From contig NC_059406.1 in NCBI RefSeq assembly GCF_905220565.1, positions 10,178,001 to 10,242,000 on the forward strand: a stretch of DNA of 64,000 nucleotides, given 5' to 3'. A program made the translations under genes and the position numbers. Positions 13,501 through 25,500 of this stretch are shown here, in pieces. Under the pieces are notes generated by a model. The model saw only the letters and a program-made list of their open reading frames with translations, did not search any database and was not told the DNA's origin. This DNA is from Melitaea cinxia (lineage: Eukaryota; Arthropoda; Insecta; Lepidoptera; Nymphalidae). How positions within the stretch are numbered: position 1 is the stretch's first letter; the number at the start of each line of letters is the position of its first letter.

Positions 13501-16500
13501 ATCCGTTTAGTTTTAGGCGACTCGTTTTTATCTCCATTCTTCTGACTCACGTCTGGGTGTTTGTCATCTATGGGTATGTCTCGAAGTACGTACACCGTAT
13601 CGCCTTGTCGTACTTGCAAGTCACCACGCATCAATGATAGGTAGAATTGATGACCCTCTTCCGTGTATTCATCAAGAGGAATTTCACGGTCAACCTAAAT
13701 AAGACGATTTATTTTTTAATTTTATCACAAATAAATTATTGGAAATTAATATTCAAATAACCATAGTTATAACCATATACTAGTATGAGTAGTGTAGATC
13801 TAATATTAGTATAATATTTACTGACTGTAATTATTCTATGTAATATAATATAAAATAATAGGGGAAAACTATACAATTAAAAAACATATTGGGAAACACG
13901 AAGCTTTAATATAAACCACGGTACGACTATTCTTTAAAATCAATTTTCTAATATCGATAAAACTTATGACTCATAACTAAAAAAAAATGTCAAAGACGAA
14001 ACGACGACAACAAGACAACTATTTTAATAACGGGCGTAATATCTATAACAAACGAAAAAACTAGCCAAAAAAATACTAAATTAGTAATTTGGGTAATAAA
14101 TAATATTGTCAAAATAAATCGAAATATGCGAATCTTTATTGCTACATGCCAAAAGTTTCTAATTGCTGACGTTCATGACTAGAAGTTGATAGCAACAGAG
14201 CGAGAGAACAACGTCATTTATCACGAGTGACAGAAAAATAAAATACGAAGTCAGTGGTGGGGTATTTTATTAAAAAACTTTTTAAGCTTTGCTACTGGAA
14301 TAATACTGATTAACGATTTAGTTAATAAGAGTTGAATAAAAAAGACTAAGCGTAATAAATAATATAAAATATTTTACTTTCTGCCATATATAATTCTTTT
14401 CGATAAAATTTACTGGGATCTAAAAACTAGATTATTAGAAAGCATTAGCCGTATGTGAAAGTAATATTATCATAATATCCTTTGTATTTATTAGTTGAAC
14501 GCGAGAATCCTAAACCCAAAAAAAAAACAAACAACCTGCGACCTTGATCTGTCTGAATTTTTTTTTCCGATGCTTAATTTTCCGAAATTGAAGCAGATTA
14601 TACCTCTATTTAAAGATAAAGATTCTGAAAATTTCAATATACTTTGTACAAAAATTACGTGATTTTTATTTATTTTAGTCTAAAACCTCAACACATTTTA
14701 CCAAGGATGCTTACGGATTAAAAATTGGCACACAAAAACATGACTTAATTTATGATTTATGGACAACCTAAGTCAGTGTTTTAGCCAAGTATATGAAAGA
14801 AAGAAAGACGTTTATTCGGGACATCACACAAATCGCAGACAGTTTTTACACAAAAAGATGACAACAATTAAATAGAAATAATAATAAAGAAATAAAAAAA
14901 ATTCAAGACCAGTAATATAGATTACAAAAAAAATCAATATCGTCAAAAACACAATAAATAAAAAAATTTAAATCTAAAATTTCCAAACAGTTATTTAAAA
15001 AAAAAATAAGCAAGTGTGTGTATGTGAATAAATATATGCGAGTGCGCGTACCGGCTTGGGGCTGCAGAAGTGGCAGTGGTGCTGGCGCTTGGCGTCGGCG
15101 AGGCGCACGCAGCGCGCGTGCTGCCACACGCCGCAGCGCCCGCACTGCACCATGAGCCCCTCCTCCACGTGCAGCCCGCACGCGCACAGGATCACCTCCT
15201 CTGGAACATCGCAGTATAACAGCCTTTAGGAAAAATATGGTATTTTCTAGTGTGTCTATACCAGAACAGACTTATCGACTAGGCCGTTGGTGCAATTTAT
15301 AGTGAACCTGCTTTCTGCTCTGGGGGTTGGAATGGAGCCTATATATATCTAATAAATATATATATACGGGCCGTTTTCTAACATATCAGGGTTTCGATTA
15401 CTATCCATCTTCGTAGATATATAAATAAAACACGCAGGACTCAGGAGATATTCTTCTTTGATTTATTCCAAGTTAAGGAGGTCCGATCGTTTCAACGGCT
15501 CGAACAAGAATTATCAATACCGGCGGGCGCTCGGTTTTTCATAACAAAATTGGGTGAGGCACTATTCACTCAACATAACACCTATTTATGGACCATAAAA
15601 TATTTCACACTAATTTAGTATCTGTAGAATTTACTCAATTTTTTCAATCATTAATTAATTATAATAATCATTTCCGACCACGTGTTTTTCTTAAATACGC
15701 GGTTTCCCGCCGACAAATACTATAAATCAGAGGTTCAAAAATAAAGATAGCAAAAATATTGGTGGCGATAACAAAAAATATGTTCAGTACACTATATAAA
15801 AACTTCACTTTTTATCGGCTGCTTTACGTCGTTCGTTACGGTTGATTCGAGCTATTATTAGCAGTTATAATAACATTCTAAACTGTAGGTAGAACGAACA
15901 TATGCAATATTTTAGAACTTAAATTCACATATCGATTTTATTACAAAATTAATATGCTGTTGCAGTCATTCAGACTGACTATAGTCGTCAGAAATAATAG
16001 GCCCGTTTGGACATGTCATCGGGGGTAAATAGCGAAGTAACCATACGACTCGGTATTCGATACTCAAGATAAATCGATTCAAGTTTGTATGAGTATTTAA
16101 TCGATTTGATTATGTAAAGTGCATTTGTTTAAAGTTTTGATCCGATATTTAACTTAAACTTTAATATTGTAGGTTATTTGAAATATTACAATGGTTCAAA
16201 AGGTCCATTTGTATTTATTTTTAACCGACTTTAAAAAAAGGAGGAGGTTACTCAAATCGACCGTATATTTATTTTATGTATGTTCGGGGACAACTCCGTC
16301 GTTTATGAACCGATTTTAATAATTCTTTTTTTTTTTCTTGTTGGAAAGGAGATATCCCTAGTTTAGTACCATGATAAGGAAACCAGGATCTGATGATGGG
16401 ATCCCAGAGAAATCGAGGGAAATTCTCGAAAATCCGCATAACTTTTTACTGGGTGTACCGATTTTGATGGTTTTAATTTAATTGAAAGCCGATGTTTATC

Positions 16501-19500
16501 ATGTGGTCACATTTAAATTTCATCGAGATCTGATTACATTTTTTGACTATTTTTATTTACTTGACTATTTTTTCGTCTACCTACATTGTATTACTTGTCG
16601 ATATAACCGAAGTCAGTTTTTCTACGTTTGTCTGCAAACACAATTATATATTTTTATGTTGTTTTCTAATGTTTAGACTAATTTTAATCATTATAATGAA
16701 ACATTTTTTTCGGATTTCATCGCGATTTATTAGCCAAATCAAAATTTTATTTACGCCTTTGAGCACCAAGCTCTTTTTTCCTTAAAGATCACTGCGCAAT
16801 ATTTAATTACAATTAAAATCGAATAATGCTGGTGAAATTCAGTTATTAATTAATTACAGCACACATTAAAAATTTATATTTTAATTTATATTTATATACG
16901 CATTAAGACAATGTAACTGTTTTTGAGACATTTCATAATAATTAGAAATTGCATGCTACTATAAAGTAAGCACGAAAAGAATACTCCCAATATATTCTAT
17001 CATATTATTTAACGCGCCAAGAATTGTACATGTTTTTTAAAAACACTTTATGTTATTATTATTAATAATAATAATAATATTCTTTATTGCACACCATTAA
17101 AAGATACAAACAACAGTAGTATTATAATTCTTTATTATTAATAATTCTTTTATTGTTTCTTACAGTTTCGTACCAAGTTACGTTCTAGGATATTTGTCAA
17201 ATGTCAAAACGGGCTTCTCATTTTGTGACGACTATACAAAAACGAATTTTTAATTAAAATACTACGCTTTAGCCTGTAATATCCCACTACTGGGCATATG
17301 CCTCTTTCCCCATGTAGGAGAAGGATCAGAGCTTAAGAGCCATTTCACAAAAATCGGTAACAATCCGCGAAATTGTAATATTAAGACGTCGTTAATCTCA
17401 GTGTTGGATGCAATAATGTAATTTATATTCTTGAAATATAATAAAGCAACCTTTGTTGTAGTCCATAGTCGGATCAGAATTTTGATTTATATTATGTGTA
17501 TAAAATTATTAACCTTTTCATCAGCCTCCTCCCTAGGTAAACGGTCGCAATGTATACTTTGAAGTCCTACTTTTCAATAACCTCTACGTTGAAACCATTT
17601 TAAAAAAATATTATAATATGTGGAATATAATTTTGTTGCACACTATCATAAATTTTTATTCCATTTGTATCTCTATTAAACGATAAAAAAAATTTAAAGT
17701 TACGAATATTTTCCAAATAAGTACAATTTTAAAAGCGATATTTCTCTTAGAAAACTAAGAAATTTTAACGTGATACAAAAAAAATAATTAAAAGATGTAA
17801 TTATTTTTAATACATTTTATATTAAATAATAAAAAGATAGTATATATTGCCACGCATCAAGCCCAGTAAATCAGTCGAGCGCTAGCGCTCTTAGAGGTAA
17901 GGTCCACGCCAAATTCTGCGCAGCCGTCTCTTTCGCTCACACGCGCCAAGCGCCTGTTGTTATAGCGGATAAAACGCATTTGGTACTTTCATAATAAAAT
18001 ATAAATAAAATAAACATATTACGAAAATGACTGTAAAATAATATAATGATAATTTCTGTAAACAAATGTATAATTTAATTTTCTTTTCTCACACTATCAA
18101 TACAAATGGGCATTTCAATCTGTTTGTCTTGTTATTTGTTAATTAATATGTTTGTCGGTGTCGATGTCATAAAATGCTATTTTATTCATATCGTAAATAT
18201 TAGATTCATTCGTAAACTGAAAAAACTAAATCAATTTAAAAAAAATTGTTTCATAAAATTGATTTTTTATTTTTATTTTAAATTTATTGACTGTTGTTAT
18301 ATAACATACTTGAAATTTTTAACAAATTAATTATGTAAAAAAACATTTTATACCATAGTTATTAATTTTTATTATACATTAGAAAATGATCAAGATGGTC
18401 TTTTGGTTGTCACACTATACTTACTAGCACAAAGATCGCGCGGCTCGTACGATTCGCGCGATGCGACCAAATTTACCTAAACTTGCAGAGCGTAAAATTG
18501 TGAAATGGCTCTTAATCCACCACGCTGCTCCAATGCGGGTTGGCGGATATATTCCCTACTATGAGTAACGATCGCTATCAGGTGTACATGATAACAACCG
18601 GGACCGACGGCTTAACGTGCTCTCCGAGGCACGATGGGGACACCCATAAGGACTGCACAAACACCCAGACCATGGCAAATACCTGTATGGCCAATACAAA
18701 TGTTTGTCATATGCGGGAATCGAACCCGCAACCGCCAAGCGCAAAAGGTACAATCCATGGCTGTAACCGTTGCGCCAACGCGGCGTCAATCAATTAAAAT
18801 ACTAACGTAAAGAAATTTACACGTTTTAGAAAGTGTTTACGACGACAATTTTGTTTTTACAAAACCTAAATGTTATTTATTAATAACGAAATATAAAAAA
18901 AGATTTAGTACAGAAAGTAACTTAATTTTTTTTTTCGTGCGATCTTAATAGCTTCGGTCTCGGCGTCTAGGCATTACGCACGAAGTAAAATAACCAAATA
19001 CAGCATTTTTATAATAACATTTAAAATATTTTAATGTAAGAGATAACAGATTTCTTACCGGCCTTCGACTTTTGAATGAAACCACCTGGTAGAGGTTCAT
19101 TGGGTCCAAGAATTTTGATCAAATACTCGGCGAAGTCCGATTTAGTGGCAGTATATACCTAAATAAAAAAATAGTAAAATTGATGATACTATATATTGTT
19201 TTCCGGTTTCAAAGCGATTTTAAATACTCTTAGTGAAAGTAAAACTATACATGCGCAAAGTAAAAATATATAAGAGCATTTTGTTTTAAATCTTAAGGCA
19301 TGTCTACACTCACAGTTAATATAAAATTTACCTTTTTAAGATGTGTAGCAGCGGCACCAAGAGTTGTTAGTTTACCGTGCTCCCGTATAATACTAGAGAA
19401 GAAGCTGTTCATGTCGCTATCGAACTGTGCCACTGTTTCATACTGCCCGTTGTCTATATTGTTCTTTATAGAACTCAAATCTTGGGTACACACAGCATCC

Positions 19501-22500
19501 TTGGTTTGACCGAGTTTTAGCTTCATTAGTGGTGAGCAAACAGGTTTATCATCCTCATCTAAAAAGTACGTAGTATTAATTTTTTTTTTACAAAATATAA
19601 TTTATAAATTAATACAAACAAATTAAGTGCTCTATAATAATTTGTTACTCTACTTTAGTTTATTCTTCTGAATGGACCGAATAATGTTATTTTCTCAATA
19701 GGACATTTCAATAGGACATCTCAATAGGACATTTTTTCAATAGGAAAATTATTTAAAAATATAGATGTAATGAACATAGCCGGTAATCATAATAAATACA
19801 AGTGTCACAGTTACACAAACCTTTAACGGCCACAACGGAATTGTAGAGCGCTTTGAACACTCTACCGAGACGCGTTTTCGTATCAAGCGTCGAGTCATCC
19901 TCCAATCGCGTTAGTTCCTTCACACTCTCCTCCTTCGAAGCGCGTAAGGTCTGCAGGCGCTTGAGGAACACCGCGGGGTTCATCGTGTCGGGGAGGGTCA
20001 GCGGGTTCACGTTGGTAACGACGGGGGCAGAGGGAGTGGGGGGAGCGGGGGGAGCGCAGGTAGGGGGGTTGGTTGCCACGGGGGGGTCAGGAAGCGCGGC
20101 CGGCGCTTCTGTGAAGGGGGGTAGAGGTAGTGATAAACGCTCGCGGATGCGACGAACCTAGAAGTTGTTGCACAATTTAATGAGTTTTCATCCATACTGA
20201 TGTAAAACGACTGACAATTATGTTTATCTTTAAAAGAGGTTGTTTCAAGATCTTTTTTTTATGAATTTGAGATTCAATTTTCAAAAAACACAGTGTATTC
20301 TATTCATTGGTAAAAAAAAAACTATAGACTAAATGATATTACGCTACGATTCACATGAACGACGCTACAGCACAACACATTGTGTCTGTAAACGCGATAG
20401 GTGATCTACTTGCTACAAAATATTTAAACCAGTCTTCTTACATCTGAATACAATTTGCGATAAATAAGCTTTAAGTTACGTAACGTATACCACGTTTCAA
20501 CTCTTGGATGCAAAGTCTTTGTTATTTTTATTAAATCATTTTGCAATTTTCTCTTTGGTGTAACGAAATTATCACAAAAAATAAAGTTCTCTATGTACAA
20601 CTATGTCTGTATGCACCGATAGCGTACCTACTTTGTTATTTGATTCACTCCGTTATTCGATATACTTCGATATTACTTTGTTATTACAGTGCTATTTAAT
20701 AAATACCAATGACTCACATTTTCCAAATTTCTGAATAGGAAACAGTGGCGTTCCTTGACTAAAGTCCTCTCCTTAGCCGTCAGAGGTTTCATCTGTGGCT
20801 CTTGCCACAGTTTATTTAGGTGTTGCTGGTATTTTAGTATTGTCATGTTTTTGATATCGCATGCGGACACACTGGGCTGTTCGCATTTCTTGTTACACTT
20901 GGCAGCTTTACGAGGGCGACCCACTCGAGCGCCTCCTGAGCTATTTGACTGGTTCGATGCATTTGATGGAGTTCTTGATTGCGTCTTGAGAGGTTGTTTT
21001 GTGATCCTCTGTGATTTTCCACCGATAACACCACGACAGTCTTCCGAGTCGCATTTGCATGGCTAAAACATTCACGATAAAGTAGAAGTAAACCGACATA
21101 ATGCCTTATACAAAACGAAAGTTTTCAATTGGTTGAACCCGCAAAATTCAATAAATACCATATTATTTTTTCAAGTTATTAAAAGTATTAATCAACTCTG
21201 TCTAAATATCGATAGCAAAAATGTCAGACAGCTGGTATGTGTATGTAAAAAGTTAAAGGTTTATATTTAGCAACACAGGTAAAATTGCACATATTTTTTG
21301 GTAGTGTGTCTAAATGTGTTTGGTATGTCACATTACACAAACTATCAAGTTTAACTACTTATTATATCTATCTTTTATAACAACAATAGGTAATTTAGTT
21401 ATACATACCTGGCCGACGGCTGGATTAAATAGTGAAAAGTTATAATCGTATGTCAGTTCCTCTTCTGGATCGATATCACGAAGTGCGAACAGCGCCATTC
21501 TAAATGTACCTGTTAAAAATGTATTATTTTTAATTACGTTTACTAATTATACATGTTGGTATATTTGTACATGCTAATCTCAGGAAATACTGGTTGGAAT
21601 TGAGAAATTCTTTTTGCATTGGATCGTCCATTTACCAAGGAAGGCTATGTTATATTTTATTACATTTTCATTAAATTATAGCGAGTGAAACCGTGGGACA
21701 CAACCAGTGTATGTTTATAAAATCTCCATTTAAACTTTAATTTTGTCACAAATTAGTGTCGTTATGAATAAGACATGTTATTTTTAAGACAATACTAAGT
21801 TTAATAAGTAACAGTTTACATATCTCACCATTTGAAGTCCACTTCTGCATTTCACAGTTAGGTCTGCAGGAGTGGTTTACGAAGCGACCGTCCCCTCCCA
21901 TGCGGTGTCCGTCGATCACGAGCCCGCCGTCCAGGTGTAAGCAGTAGTGGTGGGTGTCGCGAGCGTAGCGTGTCGCCATACGCTCCTAGCGATTAAATTT
22001 TCATAAATACTAAACGTGTCTCGCGGTTTTATTACATGTTAAATTGGATAATCTTTATTCTTTCGTCTTAACTATAAGGACCTGTTCCACTGGTTTTGAG
22101 AAAAAATTATTCTGCAAATAAGTTACGAAAAGACTTGAACAGCGGGAGGTAAAATAGGCCAGTAGGACATTTTTTCTCCTCAATTAATAAGCCAAAAATT
22201 ATAGATTCATATTGGCCCATAGAAATATCTCAAACGAAGTGTATATTTATGGTAAAAAAGAATAAAATATCAAAACACTTTTATCTATTGGTTATCGTCA
22301 TCTGTCAAATAGCGTTATCCACATCTGATGAAAAATCCCAAATCAATGTCACTTCTGGATAATTTTGGTGTAGGAAATTCGCATCAATAGACATAAGTCT
22401 CCTTAACATGGTGTGTATTATAGAATATTTTGTGTTAAAGCCTAGTTATAGGTAGTCCATAGAATATAGTTGTCTATACCGGGTTAACAACACTAAGAAA

Positions 22501-25500
22501 TTCAGCGTAAAGTTAGCTGCGTTACTTATTATGATTGGGAGAATCAGGCATAATCAAGAATTTCCCCTTCTCTTTTCTGGTCATAGCTCCCTATTATCTC
22601 ACCTATTATCTTGGCAATGTATTTGTTGTTTCACTATTATAGAGTGTCTGTGACCACAATAACTCATGTACACACTCACATTTTACTTTGTCTTAAACTA
22701 GCCGACCCGTCCCCACTTCGTTGGGCGTTAATTATTATTATATTAACCAAATAACATACTTTAAAGAACAAATTTAATAGCACTTAAATAATAATATGTT
22801 GCTCTCGTGTATTTATTATTATTTTAAATTACAGAACCAAATAACAAACTTTAAAGAACAAATTTTATAGCACTTAAATAAATATGTTGCTCCAACGCCA
22901 TCTATCAAAAATCGAGAAAACGTCGTCGATAGACTAAAATAAGACTAAATAAATAACGTCGAAAGACTAATAAATTGTTTTCTAATAGCGATAGATGGCG
23001 CTAGTTTATTTACCATTTTGATTTTTATTCATTTTGATTTTTTTTTCTAATAGCGATAGATGGCGCTAGTTTATTTACCATTTTTTTTATATTTTTACCT
23101 TTTTCTTTTTTACTGAATTTTTTGTTCAATTACAATAAAATATAGCCTATGTCACTCCTGAATAGTGTATCTTTCTGTTAGTGAAAGAATTTTCATTATC
23201 GGATCAGTCTTTGCGAAGATTACCCCCTACATACAAACAAAGTTATATACTTTATCTCTTTATAATATTAGTATAGATAATATTTAGTAATATTGTTCAT
23301 GCACAGAATTTATATTGATTGATTAATAATATATACACCTACTAGCCGTGGCCCGCGACTTCGTCCGCGTGGGATTTATTCAGTCGTTACAAATAGTACT
23401 TCATTGTGATAATTGATTTGCAAAAATTAATATCTACACTACATATATTTGTTTTTTTTTTGTGCTTACCTATAGCTACTATTATATACTTTCATTCTGA
23501 TGGCGGTAAAAGACTGCTTATAAGATGATAAACTTGGCACTCTATATTTACTTGGCACTTATAATTTCTTTTGCGCCAAACGATGTCATTTGAAATAGGC
23601 TATTGTACCTACGTATGTTGTTTAAAAAATGTCTAGATAGTGATAGTGGCGGCTCCTGAATATTGGGGAGACTGACTTTTCCTGAAGCACAGCACAAACC
23701 ATTAGGTTCATCGGCCCATTTTTTGGCAGAACATTGAGAGCAGATCTTATTCATGGCTCTTCGTCGTTCGCAAATTTTGTTCAGCAAGCAGTTGTGAACG
23801 CTCAATACTTGACTCTCTTGCACACGATTGCGACGCGTATTCTCTCTGATTTGCAAGACGATTTTCAGATTTTGATGGAGACTCTCTATCACGACGTATT
23901 TTTATTGCCCTAGCCTGTAAACTATTTCTAGGAAGGTGAGATCTTGATCTTTTGGGCATTTTAAAATGATAAAAAAAAAAAACTAAATATTACAGAAACT
24001 AATACTAAATTATTTGCTTACATGTTGAACAGAAATTAGCCTTAAGTGGTGATTAAAAAATTATAAAAAATTCAAAATATTTTCAAGGAAAAATATTCGA
24101 TATTGCACACAACCGCTGCGTAGAGAGGCGACCGCGCGAGTGAGCTGCGCGGCATTTTATTTTGTGACGTTGACGCGAAGTGAGACGCGACGACGACGGA
24201 CAGTTGCTAGTTACCGAATACAAAGATAGAAAAATTAAAATATTTTGCTTAAATTATGTGGTTAATAAATAACGCTATAAAAAGTAGCCTATGTTCATCA
24301 GGGCTAATGTCGGCTTCTAAAGGTAAAAGAATTTTTCAAATCGGGCCAATATTTTCGGAGCCTATTCGAAACAAATAAACAAACAAATCTTTCCTCTTTA
24401 TAATATTAGTATAGATAAAATACATATTTTTAAGAAATCTACATAATATGCCATGTGATCACAAACTTCTTACGTATTCGTTTATTGAAACATACTAAAA
24501 CACAAAAAAAGAGACGTACAAAACCATACATTTTGAAGACACTAGACGCTTTTATCTCGTAGTAGTTATTAATTAACATAAATGCAAATTACTTATAAAA
24601 TAAATCATATTAAGTTTTTAATCACCTATTTATAATATTTGAATATTTAAAAACAATCGTAATAAGAATTTAGTCAACCTTGAATTCAATTAGCATCAAG
24701 TATTTTAATGAATATATTAGATTAAATTATGTACGCGATGAGATACGTTATCAAATGTTAGTACAGTTGTATCTTACCTTAAACTCCTTATCGGAAACGA
24801 CCTCACCGACGTACTCTAGTATGAAGTCTCCAGATTTTATCATGTGTTTCGTTCGTACGCCCCAACCTTTGTTTTCCGTCATGAATTTCTCCAATCCCGA
24901 TGCCCATTCGTGACGTTGAATCCGCTGATTTTTACACTTATCACTGAAATAGCACAAAAACACTACATTAGAACCGAAAGTGTCTTATCTACTCACACTT
25001 AACCAGAGTTCAAATCTCTCGTTTAAAAAGGCATATTTTACTTTAAACTCGTTATCGCCAGTTCAGCTTATATTTTTTTACCCAGTTATTGGACATAAGA
25101 GAACATCATCATCATCACTTCGGCCTATCGCAGTCCACTACTGGACATAGGCCTCCACAAGTTCACGCCAAAAACGGCGTGAACTCATGTGTTCTGCCCA
25201 TAGTCACCCCGCTGGGCAGGCGGGTTGGTGACCGCAGGGCTGGTTTTGTCGCACCGAAGACGCTGCTGCCCGTCTTGGCCTATGTGTTTCAAAGTAGTAG
25301 TTGGAAAGTTGTCCTGCCATCGGTCGGCTTTTTAAGTTCCAAGTTGGTAGTGGAACTGTGTTGTCCCTTAGTCGCCTCTTACGACACCCACGGGAAGAGA
25401 GGAGGTGGCTATATTCTTACTGCCGTAACCACACAGCATTTATATACACACTTCTGATCTTATACCATTTAAATTACTACATGATTGAGGAATTTCATTA

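Noticed and set aside
14903..15187. Alternative Arg/Ala-rich minus frame over the PHD exon
   Set aside because: The other frame has all eight PHD zinc ligands and correct splice phases; this one is a product of high GC.
18700..18790. Possible tRNA gene (minus strand)
   Set aside because: The A- and B-boxes are followed by a SINE body shared with 52031-52254, and no clean cloverleaf forms; it is a SINE head.
25089..25457. 122-codon plus-strand ORF; similar ones at 26901-27315, 39654-39851, 49865-50132 and 60954-61178
   Set aside because: All are readings through the dispersed SINE and differ in frame and strand between copies.
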